A DNA stretch of 64,000 bases from Burkholderia stagnalis (lineage in GTDB: Bacteria > Pseudomonadota > Gammaproteobacteria > Burkholderiales > Burkholderiaceae): assembly GCF_902830275.1 (NCBI RefSeq), contig NZ_CADESW010000011.1, forward strand, positions 62,001 to 126,000. Reading direction: 5' to 3'. This document shows, one piece after another, positions 8,267-17,219 of the stretch; the stretch's first letter is position 1, and each line of letters opens with the position of its first letter. The notes under the pieces were generated by a model. That model did no database searches. It saw only the letters and a program-made list of their open reading frames with translations, and was not told where the DNA came from. A program made the translations under genes and the position numbers.

Positions 8267-9363
8267 GTTCGTGATGATCCGAAGGCGCCCGGCTTGCGGA
8301 CGGAAAGCGATTCGCGCAGCGCGTCGCCGATGAAGGTGAGCAGCAGCAGCGTGAGCACGAGCGCGGCAACGGCGGTGGCCGAGATCCACCACGCGTCGAG
8401 ATGGCTCTTGCCTTCGGCGAGCAGCTCGCCGAGGCTCGGCGCGGGCGGCGGTACGCCAAGGCCCAGGAAGTCGAGGCTCGTGAGCGCGACGATGGCGGCG
8501 CTCATGCGAAACGGCAGGTACGTGATGACGGGCGTGAGGCTGTTGGGCAGGATGTGCCGCCACATGATCTGCCGGTCGGAGAGGCCGAGGGTGCGCGCGG
8601 CGCGCACGTAATCGAGCGAGCGCTTCTGCAGGAACTCGCCGCGCACGTAATCGGAAAGCGTGATCCAGCCGAATGCGGCGAGCAGCGCGAAGAGGAGCGG
8701 CAGGCTCGGCTCGAAGATCGACGAGAGGATGATGAGCAGATAGAGGTCGGGCAGCGCGTTCCATATTTCGATGAGCCGCTGCCCGACGAGATCGACGCGT
8801 CCCGCGTGATAGCCCTGCAGCGCGCCCGCGAGCACGCCGATCAGCGCGCCCGACAGCGTGAGCGCGAATGCGAACAGGATCGAGCTGCGAAAGCCGTAGA
8901 GCACGCGCGCGAATACGTCGCGGCCGAACGCATCGGTGCCGAGCCAGTTTTCCGTGGAGGGCGGCGCGGGAAACGGCGTCGCCGCGTGATAGTTCACGGT
9001 GTCGTAGCGATAGTGATCGGGCGCGTAGAGCGCGAAATTGCCATCACGCGCGAGCTGCTCGCGGATGAACGGATCGAGATAATCGGCTTCCGTCGGCAAC
9101 GTGCCGCCGAACCGCGTATCGGGGTACGTGCGCACCGTGGGGAACAGCCATTGGCCGTCGTATCGCGCGATCAGCGGGCGGTCGTTGGCGATGCAGCCCG
9201 CAAACAGGCTCGCGACGAAGAGCGCCGCGAACGCGACGAGGCTGGCGAAGCCGAGCCGGTGCCCGCGAAAGCGCCGCCAGAAGCTGGCCGTGCGCCCGAT
9301 CGGCGGGATATCGGTCGCCGGAAGGGGCGGCGCGGGCGGGCGAAGTGGGGTGATGGCTGCCAT
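8263..9363 (-). CDS. yejE: peptide-type ABC importer permease (YejE-like)
   Basis: 366 residues. A cytoplasmic N-terminus is followed by one helix (about residues 35-55), a long periplasmic loop containing the ENWLGTDAFGRDVFARVLYG motif typical of OppC/DppC/YejE permeases, and then a five-helix core with the EAA loop (AARTLGLSDRQIMWRHILPN) that contacts the ATPase. It is translated from the ATG at 9363, 14 bases after the yejB stop, and its own stop overlaps the yejF start. It pairs with YejB as the second membrane subunit. Confidence 0.93.
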   Translation of the reverse strand: MAAITPLRPPAPPLPATDIPPIGRTASFWRRFRGHRLGFASLVAFAALFVASLFAGCIANDRPLIARYDGQWLFPTVRTYPDTRFGGTLPTEADYLDPFIREQLARDGNFALYAPDHYRYDTVNYHAATPFPAPPSTENWLGTDAFGRDVFARVLYGFRSSILFAFALTLSGALIGVLAGALQGYHAGRVDLVGQRLIEIWNALPDLYLLIILSSIFEPSLPLLFALLAAFGWITLSDYVRGEFLQKRSLDYVRAARTLGLSDRQIMWRHILPNSLTPVITYLPFRMSAAIVALTSLDFLGLGVPPPAPSLGELLAEGKSHLDAWWISATAVAALVLTLLLLTFIGDALRESLSVRKPGAFGSSRT

Positions 9364-9377
9364 GATGGACGAGAGCG

Positions 9378-10427
9378 TCAAAGGGCGTTGCCGCCGAAAT
9401 GGATGCGCGGATCGATCAACGCGTAGGCGACGTCGCCGATGAGCTTCGCGACGAGGCTCACCACGGTGAACACGAACAACGCGCCGAGTACGACCGGATA
9501 GTCGCGGCCGATGATGGCGTCGTATGAGAGGCGGCCGACGCCGTCGAGCGAGAACAGCGTTTCGATGAGCAGGCTGCCGCTCACGAACGCTGCGACGAAT
9601 GCGGCCGGAAAGCCGGTGGCGAGCGGGATCAGCGCGTTGCGCAGCACATGTCCCCACACCACGCGCTGGCGCGACGCGCCTTTCGCGCGGGCGGTCAGCA
9701 CGTACTGACGCGCGAGCTCGTCGAGGAACGCGTTGCGCGTGAGTAGCGAGACGACGGCGAGATTGCCCGTGACCGCCGCCGTGACGGGCAGGACGAGGTG
9801 CCACAGCCGGTCGACGATGCGGGCACCCAAAGCGAGCTGGTCGTAGCCGTCCGACGCGAGGCCGCCAAGGGGAAACACGTGCAGGAACAGGTTGCCGCTA
9901 AAGAGCATCAACAGCAGCACGCCGAGCACGAAGCCCGGAATCGCATAACCCGCGAGCAGCGCGATGCTCGTCGCGAAATCGAACGGCGTGCCGCGTCGCA
10001 GCGCCTTCGCGATGCCGAGCGGCACCGAGATCAGGTAAGTGAGCGCGAGCGACCAGCCGCCGAGCGTGACCGTGACGGGCAGCTTGCCGACGATCAGGTC
10101 CCACACCGACCGATGCTGGAAGAACGATTGGCCGAGATCGAGCCGCGCGTAGCGTCCTAGCATCCGCACATAACGCGTGAGCGGCGGCACGTCGAAGCCG
10201 AACTCATGGCGGATCGCGGCGACCTGCACGGGATCGACTCCCTCGTTGCCGTGATAGCCGTCGCCGCCACGCGTGCTTTCGCCGTGCAGCGAAGTGCCCT
10301 GAAGGCGCGCCATGACCTGTTCGACGGGGCCGCCGGGCACGAATTGCATGATGATGAAGGTGAGGGTCAGCACGCCGAGCAGCGTCGGCACCATGAGCAG
10401 CAGTCTGCGACCGATGTACGCGATCAT
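9378..10427 (-). CDS. yejB: peptide-type ABC importer permease (YejB-like)
   Basis: 349 residues starting MIAYIGRRLLLMVPTLLGVL, the standard N-terminal helix of DppB/OppB/YejB permeases. The loop after it (about residues 45-75) includes the GVDPVQVAAIRHEFGFD element, and the EAA motif (ARAKGASRQRVVWGHVLRN) lies near residue 250. It forms the translocation pore with YejE. The gene begins 7 bases after the binding-protein gene and ends 14 bases before yejE. No defect is visible. Confidence 0.93.
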   Translation of the reverse strand: MIAYIGRRLLLMVPTLLGVLTLTFIIMQFVPGGPVEQVMARLQGTSLHGESTRGGDGYHGNEGVDPVQVAAIRHEFGFDVPPLTRYVRMLGRYARLDLGQSFFQHRSVWDLIVGKLPVTVTLGGWSLALTYLISVPLGIAKALRRGTPFDFATSIALLAGYAIPGFVLGVLLLMLFSGNLFLHVFPLGGLASDGYDQLALGARIVDRLWHLVLPVTAAVTGNLAVVSLLTRNAFLDELARQYVLTARAKGASRQRVVWGHVLRNALIPLATGFPAAFVAAFVSGSLLIETLFSLDGVGRLSYDAIIGRDYPVVLGALFVFTVVSLVAKLIGDVAYALIDPRIHFGGNAL

Positions 10428-10434
10428 GGCAGCC

Positions 10435-12354
10435 TCACTTGCTTCGCAGCGGCGTGCCCGCTTGCGGGTGCCACCAGCCGATGACCCAGTCGGCCCAGCC
10501 GTACTGCCGCGGCACGCTCGACGGCGGCGCGATGCGCGCGTTCCACGCGACGCGCGCATGCGTGATATGCCACTCCGGCACCATGATGTGTTCACTGAGC
10601 AGTACGCGGTCGAGCGCACGCGTCGCCGCGACCAGTTCGCTTTCGGATTGCGCGCGCTGGACGGCATCGATGAGCACGTCGACGGCGGGCGACGCCACGC
10701 CCGCATAGTTTTCCGAGCCGGGCGTGCGCGCTGCCGCGCTGCCGAAGCGGCGCGCGAGTTCCGCGCCCGGGATGCTGGCCGGGCGATAGCCTACGGTGGT
10801 CATGTCGAAGTCGAAATGCTTGAGCCGTTCGTTGATGACGGCCTGGTCCATGATGCGCAGACGCGCGTCGATGCCGAGCAGCCGCAGGTTGCGCACCACG
10901 ATCATCAGGATGCGCTCCATCCCGCTGCCGTCGTCGAGCAACTCGACGGTGAGCGGCGCGCCGGACGCGTCGCGCAGCACGCCGTCGCGATACCGCCAGC
11001 CCGCGCTCGCGAGCAGGGCTTCGGCCCTGGCGAGATTGCGACGCAGGCCGTGGGGGGCCGACGTGTCGGGTTGCGGCGGCAGCGGCCCGAACACGGCGGG
11101 CGGCACCGTGTTGCGCAGCGGCTCCAGCAGTGCCAGCTCGGCCGCGCCGGGCGCGCCCGTGGCCGCGAACTCGCTGTCGTCGAAGTAGCTGCGGCTGCGC
11201 GTGTATTGCCCGTAGAACATGTTGCGGTTGATCCACTCGTAGTCGAGCGCGAGCCCGATCGCCTCGCGCACGCGCACGTCCCGGAACTTCGCGCGGCGAA
11301 GATTGAAGATGAGGCCTTGTGCGCCGCTGATGCCGCGTTCGGGAAACTCGCGCTTGTAGAGCGTGCGGTTCGTGAAACCGGGGCCGTCGTAGTTGTGCGC
11401 CCATTGCTCGGCGCTGCCTTCGAAGAGCGCGTCGATTTCGCCCGCGCGGAACGCCTGCAGCGGCGCGTAGGGATCGCTGTAGAGCCGGAAGCGTATCGTC
11501 GAGAAATTGAACATGCCGCGGCGCGCCGGCAAATTCGCGGCCCAATAGCGCGGATTGCGCCGATAAACGATTTCGCGGTTGCTCGCTCGCGACGCGATCA
11601 CGTAGGGGCCGCTCGCGAGTGGCTCGACGGTCGCGAGCTGATCGAAGCGCAGCGTGCCGCGGCCACGCGTGCGCCCCCAGTTGCGCGAAAACACGTAGAG
11701 GTCGCCCGCCGTGAGCGCGGCGCGACGGTCGGCGCGGCGGAATTCGAAGCGAACGGTGTGCGCATCGACCACGACGGCGTCGCGGATCAGTGCGTAGCGG
11801 CTGCTGTAGACGGGCGACGTGGCCGGGTTCGTCAGGCATTCGAACGCGTAGCGCACGTCGTCGGCGGTGACGGGGTCGCCGTTCGAGAAGCGCGCGGCCG
11901 GGTCGAGATGAAACGTGGCCGAGAGACCGTCCGGGGCGAGCGCGACGCGGTCGGCGAGCAGCGGGTACTGGATGCCGACTTCGTCGAGGCTGCGCTGCAT
12001 CAGCGTCTCGAAGGCGAGATTGAGCAGGTCGGGCGCGGCATTGCCGCGCAGCAGGAACGGGTTCAGCGAGTCGTAGGTCGAGACTTCGCCGTAGTTCGAC
12101 AGCGTGAGCGTGCCTTCGCGCTGCGGCGCGGCGTCGGCATAGGCAAAGCGCGTCAGTGCGGCAGCGGGCCGTGCGTCGCCGAACTCGGAGAGCGTGGTTT
12201 GCCAGCGGGGGGCTGGAGAAGTGGCCGCGGCAGGCGTGATCGCGGCTCGCGCCGAGGCGACGACGCACAGCGCAATGCACGCCGCGATACGCGATGCCGC
12301 GCGGCGCCCGGTACGACGCGAACGGTGCGGAAATGAACGTCCGGCGCGTGTCAT
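10435..12354 (-). CDS. yejA: periplasmic solute-binding protein, family 5 (YejA-like)
   Basis: A 639-residue extracellular solute-binding protein of the oligopeptide class. The N-terminus is Arg-rich with a hydrophobic core (about residues 22-38), giving a Sec or possibly Tat signal peptide. The family-5 hallmarks DSLNPFLLRG, RFSNGDPVTADDVRYAFE and the YYGxNGFNL-like GLIFNLRRAKFRDVRVREA region are in order. YejA proteins bind peptides and peptide-nucleotide toxins, but specificity cannot be read here. Its ATG (12352-12354) shares one base with the exbD stop, so binding protein and TonB-energising proteins are co-translated, which is unusual for a Yej system. Confidence 0.9.
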   Translation of the reverse strand: MTRAGRSFPHRSRRTGRRAASRIAACIALCVVASARAAITPAAATSPAPRWQTTLSEFGDARPAAALTRFAYADAAPQREGTLTLSNYGEVSTYDSLNPFLLRGNAAPDLLNLAFETLMQRSLDEVGIQYPLLADRVALAPDGLSATFHLDPAARFSNGDPVTADDVRYAFECLTNPATSPVYSSRYALIRDAVVVDAHTVRFEFRRADRRAALTAGDLYVFSRNWGRTRGRGTLRFDQLATVEPLASGPYVIASRASNREIVYRRNPRYWAANLPARRGMFNFSTIRFRLYSDPYAPLQAFRAGEIDALFEGSAEQWAHNYDGPGFTNRTLYKREFPERGISGAQGLIFNLRRAKFRDVRVREAIGLALDYEWINRNMFYGQYTRSRSYFDDSEFAATGAPGAAELALLEPLRNTVPPAVFGPLPPQPDTSAPHGLRRNLARAEALLASAGWRYRDGVLRDASGAPLTVELLDDGSGMERILMIVVRNLRLLGIDARLRIMDQAVINERLKHFDFDMTTVGYRPASIPGAELARRFGSAAARTPGSENYAGVASPAVDVLIDAVQRAQSESELVAATRALDRVLLSEHIMVPEWHITHARVAWNARIAPPSSVPRQYGWADWVIGWWHPQAGTPLRSK

Positions 12355-12764
12355 CAATGCCCCGGCAGCGTGACCAGCGACAGCTTCGCGATGCCCGCAT
12401 GCTGGATCGCCCCCATCACTTTCGCGACGGGGCCGTAGGGCACGGTTTCGTCGGCCTGCAGCGAGACCGCGAGATCGGCATCCTGCCGCTTGCGCGATTC
12501 GAGCTGGCTCTCCACCTGCGCAAGCGGCACCTGCTGCTTGTCGAACCATACGGCGCCGGCCGCGTCGACGCTCACCGCGAGCGGTTTCTTCGGATCGACG
12601 GAGGCCGTGGCTTCGGTCTTCGGCAGATTGACGTGAATCGCCTTGTTGAGCAGCGGCGCGGTGACGATGAACGCGACGAGCAGCACGAGCATCACGTCGA
12701 CGAGCGGCGTAATGTTGATTTCGCTGAGGACGTCGTCGTCCTGGCTGGAGGAAGAAAAGGCCAT
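12354..12764 (-). CDS. exbD: ExbD, proton-channel subunit of the TonB energising complex
   Basis: 136 residues with one membrane helix (about residues 20-41). Asp23 in PLVDVMLVLL is the proton-conducting carboxylate of ExbD/TolR. The C-terminal periplasmic domain (residues 45-136) has the usual alternation of strand and helix. With ExbB it converts proton flow into motion of TonB. The start overlaps the exbB stop by one base (TAATG) and its stop overlaps the start of the binding-protein gene. The local context argues for ExbD rather than TolR. Confidence 0.93.
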   Translation of the reverse strand: MAFSSSSQDDDVLSEINITPLVDVMLVLLVAFIVTAPLLNKAIHVNLPKTEATASVDPKKPLAVSVDAAGAVWFDKQQVPLAQVESQLESRKRQDADLAVSLQADETVPYGPVAKVMGAIQHAGIAKLSLVTLPGH

Positions 12765-13504
12765 TATGCTGCGACCTCCTGCGCACGAACGAACGGCGCC
12801 GCGCTGCGTTCCGCGCGCGACGGGGTCGTGCCTGCATCGTCCCCGCCGTCGCGTGCGAGACGGAAATGGTCGCGCTGCGCGAGTGCATAGAGATCGCCTG
12901 CGTGGTCGTCGAGGCGCGCCACGACCACCTTCACGCGGCGCACGAAGACGTTGTAGGCAAGCACGGCGGGCACGGCGACCGCGATGCCGATGCCGGTGGC
13001 GACGAGCGCCTCGCCGATCGGGCCGGCCACGACGTCGATGCTTGCCGACGCCGCGTGCGAGATCGCGCCGAGCGCGTGGATGATGCCGAACACGGTGCCG
13101 AACAGGCCGACGAACGGCGCGACGCTGCCGACCGATGCGAGCCATGCGAGCGAATGCTCGAGACGTCGGCGTTCCTGGCCGATCTGCCGTGCGAGCTGGC
13201 GCTCGAGCGTGTCCTGGCGGCTCCACAGATCTTCAGGTGTTTCGCCCGCGAATGCATGCGCGTCGGCGAGCGCATCGAGGGCGGCTTGCGTCACCCGGGC
13301 CTTGGGGCCTGCCTGCAGCGCACGCGCGGCGATTTCGCGCAGGGTGCTGGCGTCGGCGAGTGCTGCGCTGGCGCGGCCGTCGGCGCGCGCCGCACGCACA
13401 TGCTGGAGGGTCTTGACGACGATGATCGTCCACGTGGCGATGGAAAAGAGACCGAGCGCCCACAGCGCGCCCTGCACGATGATCGTAAGCGGTAGCGAAT
13501 TCAT
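12764..13504 (-). CDS. exbB: ExbB, MotA/TolQ/ExbB-type proton channel protein
   Basis: 246 residues with three membrane segments: about residues 7-32, 120-145 (LASVGSVAPFVGLFGTVFGI) and 160-182. The GLFGTVxGI motif is the ExbB/TolQ signature. It forms the pentameric channel around ExbD and stabilises TonB in the inner membrane. The ATG is at 13504, 18 bases after the tonB stop. Neighbouring tonB and exbD make ExbB more likely than TolQ. Confidence 0.93.
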   Translation of the reverse strand: MNSLPLTIIVQGALWALGLFSIATWTIIVVKTLQHVRAARADGRASAALADASTLREIAARALQAGPKARVTQAALDALADAHAFAGETPEDLWSRQDTLERQLARQIGQERRRLEHSLAWLASVGSVAPFVGLFGTVFGIIHALGAISHAASASIDVVAGPIGEALVATGIGIAVAVPAVLAYNVFVRRVKVVVARLDDHAGDLYALAQRDHFRLARDGGDDAGTTPSRAERSAAPFVRAQEVAA

Positions 13505-13522
13505 GTTCGAACTCCTGATGGA

Positions 13523-14350
13523 TCAGTCAAGTTGAAAATTCAGAGGAACGTCGACCCAGCCGTCGACGGGTGTCGTTCCGCGCTTGGCGGGCACGAAGCT
13601 CCAGCGGCGCACGGCGGCGATGGCGGCGTCGTCGAGCACGCGATGTCCGCTGGAACTGCGCAGCTGGATCGAATCGGGCGTGCCGCTCGCGAGGACGTGC
13701 ACGTGAAGGACGACCCTGCCTTGCCAGCCGTAGTCCTGCGCGATGGCCGGATAGGCAGGCGCGGGATTGCGGAGGTAGTCGGCATCGCCGTCCGGCAGCG
13801 TGGTTTTCTCGGTGGCCGGCGATGCGGCCGTGCGCGGCGCTGCCGCCGGCGTCGCCACGGGCGTGTCCGCCGGGGCGGGCGTGGGCGCCGCGGCCGGGGG
13901 CGGCAGCACGTTGGCGGGCGGCGTGGGCGTCGCCGTCGGCACGGGGCGCGGGCGGGGCGGATGGGCGTTGCGTACCTGCGGCAGCGGTTTCGGCGGCGTG
14001 ACGGGTGCGGCCTTGGCTGCCTGTGGCAGCGGCTTGGGCGGCGCCGTCATCTCGAGCGTGATGGGTGGCGTAACGGGCGGCTTGTTCGCCGGTGCCGGCG
14101 CGTGCAGCCACATCCAGACGAATGCGGCATGCAGCGCCGCCACGCCGAGCGCGCATGCGAGGACATTGCGCGACGGAACGGATGCGGCGTCGCGCGAGCC
14201 ATGCGCGCCGGGCGTTCGTGCGCGTCGATCTTGCGAACGGCGTTCGTCGTGAGTGTGCGTTTCGCGGCGCGGCATCACGAGCGCAAGATACGTCGCCCGG
14301 CGATGCTCGCCCGGCATCGCGCCATCCCAGGAAAAGTGCGCGGCGCTCAC
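13523..14350 (-). CDS. tonB: TonB energy-transducing protein
   Basis: 275 residues if read from the GTG at 14350, which overlaps the stop of the receptor gene (GTGA); ATG codons at 14317 and 14275 are alternatives. A single helix (NVLACALGVAALHAAFVWMW) anchors it. A long Pro/Lys/Thr/Ala-rich spacer follows, containing two close copies of a KPLPQ-centred unit, and then the C-terminal TonB domain, with YPAIAQDYGWQGRVVLHVHV and RVLDDAAIAAVRRWSF. The protein spans the periplasm and pulls on TonB-box receptors. Sitting directly between the receptor gene and exbB, it is presumably dedicated to that receptor. Confidence 0.9.
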   Translation of the reverse strand: MSAAHFSWDGAMPGEHRRATYLALVMPRRETHTHDERRSQDRRARTPGAHGSRDAASVPSRNVLACALGVAALHAAFVWMWLHAPAPANKPPVTPPITLEMTAPPKPLPQAAKAAPVTPPKPLPQVRNAHPPRPRPVPTATPTPPANVLPPPAAAPTPAPADTPVATPAAAPRTAASPATEKTTLPDGDADYLRNPAPAYPAIAQDYGWQGRVVLHVHVLASGTPDSIQLRSSSGHRVLDDAAIAAVRRWSFVPAKRGTTPVDGWVDVPLNFQLD

Positions 14351-16524
14351 AGGTCGAACCTCGCGTTGAGCGCCACCGTGCGCGGTTGACCGACGAAGAT
14401 GTAGTCGGACTGCAGGAAGCCCCAGTAGCGGCGGTTGAAGATGTTGTCGACTTCGGCGCGCAGCGTGACGCCGTGCCCGCCGATCGTGGTGCGGTAGCTC
14501 AGGCCGGCGTTGAAGAGCGTGTAGCTCGGCAGCACGTACTGATTGAGCGCGTCGGCCTTCATGTTGCCGAAATAGTGTGCCTCGGCGCTCGCGGTCAGGC
14601 CGGGCAGGCCCGGAATGCGATCGCTGACCTGCAGCACGCCCTGCCAGCGCGGGATGCCTTCGATGCGCTTGCCGACGAGATCGGCCTCGGTCTCGGTATA
14701 GGTGCCTGACAGCCACGACGCGCTCGCCGAGATGCGGAAACCCGCGGGCAGGTCGACGCGGCCATTCAGTTCGAGGCCCTCGATGCGCTCGGAGCCGTTC
14801 GACACATAGATGTTCTGCGCATTGCCGTACTCGGCGCCGCGCTGGATCCGGAAGAGCGCCGCCGAAGCGCCCACCTTGCGGCCGTCATATTTCACGCCCA
14901 CCTCGTACTGCTTGCTCTTGAGCGGCGACAGCACTTCGTTTGCGTTGGCATAGGTCGGGCCCGCCGTTCCGCCGTCCTCGATCGCCTCGACATAGCTCGC
15001 GTAGAACAGCAGGTCGTTGCGCGGACGGAACATCAGCGCGAACGTGGGCGTGGTGGGCGTGAGCGTATAAACCTTGGCCGCGGCGCCGGGCTTGGTCAGC
15101 GAGGTCTGGTGATAGCTCGTGTAGCGGACGCCGGCGAGGATCGACCAGTACTTCAGGAAGCTCAGCGTGTCGCTTGCGAATACCGATTTTTGCTGCGAGC
15201 TGAAGTTGTCGAACTGGAGGCCGTAGTCAAACGTGCCATTCCACGTGTGCGCGGCGATCGGTTGATAGAGATTGTTGGCGCCGATGTCGGTGTAGAGCGA
15301 CGCTGGCACGGTTTTCTTGCTGAGCCATTGGCTGGACGCGCCTACCACGACCTGATGATCGACCGGGCCGGTCGAGAACTTGCCTTCTAGCGTGGCCTGT
15401 ACCTGATCGTAGATCGACGAACCGCGTGCGCGATTCAGGAACGTATTGAAGTCACCTTGTTCGTTGAGCAACCCGAGCCATTGCCCGGAGTAGCTGCGTT
15501 CGTCCTTGCTGTGGCTATAGTCGACGCTCGCTTTCCAGGCCGGATTGATCTGCCAGTGCAGGCCGGTCGACGCGAAATAGACGTTCGAGTTGAACCACGT
15601 GTCGTTGTATGCGGACAGATTCGTGCGGCCGCTCGGCGCACGAGGCAACGCCTTGCTCGCATACGAATCGAGCGTGAGATCCTGGATGCCGCCTTCGACC
15701 TTGCGCGATTGGTAGATGCCGTCGAACGTCCAGGTGAGGCCGCTTGCAAGACGCGCATCGAGCGACAGCGATTCGGAATTGCGAAGCACGTGCGATCCAT
15801 TGTAGGTATCGCCTTGCTCGTGCGTGATGTTGAATCGATAGCCGAACATCTGCCCGGGGCCGAAGCGGCCGCCGGTGTCGATGTGCTCGCTGAACACGCT
15901 GTCCGAACTGTAGCCGACGTCCGCGCTGAACGTGAATGCGTCGGTGGGCTTCTTCGTCACGAAGTTGATGATGCCGCCCGGGGCGCCGAAGCCGTACATG
16001 AAGCCGGATGATCCCTTGAGCAGCTGGATCGACTCGAACGATTCGACCGGCAGTTCCACCGTCGTCATATAGAACGGCAACCCGTTGATCTTGTAGCCGT
16101 TGTAGTCATCGAGGGCAATGCCGCGTACGTTGATCGAGTACGCGTTGAACGAATAGGTGTCGCCGAGCGACATGACCGCCGCGTCTTCCGCGAACACCTT
16201 GCCAAGTGCTTTCACCTGGCGATCCTCCAGTTCCTGTTGCTTGACGACACGCGTGGAAAACGGGGTTTCGAGGTCCGAACGCGTGCCAAGTGCGCCGCTC
16301 GAGACTTGCGGGGCCTGCTGCCGCACGCCGTTCACGGTCACGGTGGCGAGACTGCGAACCCGGTCGCTATCCTGGCGGGCGCCCTTGCCGGCCGGTATTT
16401 GCGTATCGGATGTCGGGGCGTCGGGCGAGGCGGGGGCGGTCTCGGCATGCGCAAGCGAGAGCGATCCTGTTCCGAACATCAGTGCGGACAATATGTGCAG
16501 CCTGAATTTGCAATCTCTTGTCAT
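14347..16524 (-). CDS. TonB-dependent outer-membrane receptor, siderophore type
   Basis: 725 residues from the ATG at 16524, which places a clean signal peptide (LSALMFGTGSLSLAHA) at the N-terminus; an ATG at 16560 would add 12 residues without a better ribosome site. A plug domain (about residues 75-200, with SINVRGIALDDYN and LLKGSSGFMYGFGAPGGIIN) is followed by a 22-strand barrel ending in a C-terminal Phe-Asp-Leu. The layout is that of ferric-siderophore receptors, though peptide receptors share it. It is the first gene of the tonB-exbBD-yej operon, so its ligand is probably handed to the Yej binding protein. Confidence 0.92.
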   Translation of the reverse strand: MTRDCKFRLHILSALMFGTGSLSLAHAETAPASPDAPTSDTQIPAGKGARQDSDRVRSLATVTVNGVRQQAPQVSSGALGTRSDLETPFSTRVVKQQELEDRQVKALGKVFAEDAAVMSLGDTYSFNAYSINVRGIALDDYNGYKINGLPFYMTTVELPVESFESIQLLKGSSGFMYGFGAPGGIINFVTKKPTDAFTFSADVGYSSDSVFSEHIDTGGRFGPGQMFGYRFNITHEQGDTYNGSHVLRNSESLSLDARLASGLTWTFDGIYQSRKVEGGIQDLTLDSYASKALPRAPSGRTNLSAYNDTWFNSNVYFASTGLHWQINPAWKASVDYSHSKDERSYSGQWLGLLNEQGDFNTFLNRARGSSIYDQVQATLEGKFSTGPVDHQVVVGASSQWLSKKTVPASLYTDIGANNLYQPIAAHTWNGTFDYGLQFDNFSSQQKSVFASDTLSFLKYWSILAGVRYTSYHQTSLTKPGAAAKVYTLTPTTPTFALMFRPRNDLLFYASYVEAIEDGGTAGPTYANANEVLSPLKSKQYEVGVKYDGRKVGASAALFRIQRGAEYGNAQNIYVSNGSERIEGLELNGRVDLPAGFRISASASWLSGTYTETEADLVGKRIEGIPRWQGVLQVSDRIPGLPGLTASAEAHYFGNMKADALNQYVLPSYTLFNAGLSYRTTIGGHGVTLRAEVDNIFNRRYWGFLQSDYIFVGQPRTVALNARFDL

Positions 16525-16592
16525 TAGGAATCCGATATGACGGAATCTCATGCCGGGCATGGATTCATGAATGGATCAACCGATGCTGAATC

Positions 16593-17219
16593 TCACTCGT
16601 GAGCAGCGGGGAGGCGCTCTACGAAAGCACTCAGAATCTCGACGAAATGATCGAATGCCTGATCCGGGATGGATTGATCGCGTACGAACAGTTCCTGAAA
16701 GCACAATCCACGGATGAAGCATGCAATCACGTAACGCGTGAGCATGGGTGTGGCGGTGTTGTCGATCGACGTATTCGGCAGGTACGCGCTCACGTCTGCT
16801 CCGATCGAATGCGTGAGCAACGCAGCGTTGAAGCGTGCGCGCAGGTCGTCGTCATTGCGCAGGGCCCAGTAGAACTCCTGCGTCATCGGAAGCGTTTCCT
16901 GCATCTGCGTGCGCCAGGCAACGACTTCCTCGCGCACGGTGGCGGTGCTGTGGATCCGCTGCTGAAGCGAAGCCAGTTTGCCTTCCAGCCACTCGATGTA
17001 CGACGCAACCAGGAGGTCGTTCTTGTGCGGGAAATGATGCAGAAGCGCACCGCGGGAGAAACCGGCCTGGCTGCAGATTTCGGTGATCGATGTCTTTGCG
17101 AGCCCGACTTCTTTCATGCATCGCAGCGTGGCATTGATCAGCGCGTGGCGGGTCGTGGCGCGGCGTTCGCTTTGCGGGCGTCGGTGGCGGCCCGTGGCAG
17201 AGGATGTGGCAGAGGTCAT
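16593..17219 (-). CDS. TetR/AcrR-family transcriptional regulator
   Basis: 208 residues. The N-terminal HTH (about residues 20-70, with AGFSRGALLHHFPHKNDLL) is a standard TetR DNA-binding domain, and the C-terminal half is an uncharacterised ligand domain. The ATG at 17219 was chosen because the upstream in-frame extension has no ribosome site. It lies 68 bases upstream of the receptor operon on the same strand and divergent from a truncated MFS gene, so it may regulate either or both. The ligand is unknown. Confidence 0.88.
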   Translation of the reverse strand: MTSATSSATGRHRRPQSERRATTRHALINATLRCMKEVGLAKTSITEICSQAGFSRGALLHHFPHKNDLLVASYIEWLEGKLASLQQRIHSTATVREEVVAWRTQMQETLPMTQEFYWALRNDDDLRARFNAALLTHSIGADVSAYLPNTSIDNTATPMLTRYVIACFIRGLCFQELFVRDQSIPDQAFDHFVEILSAFVERLPAAHE

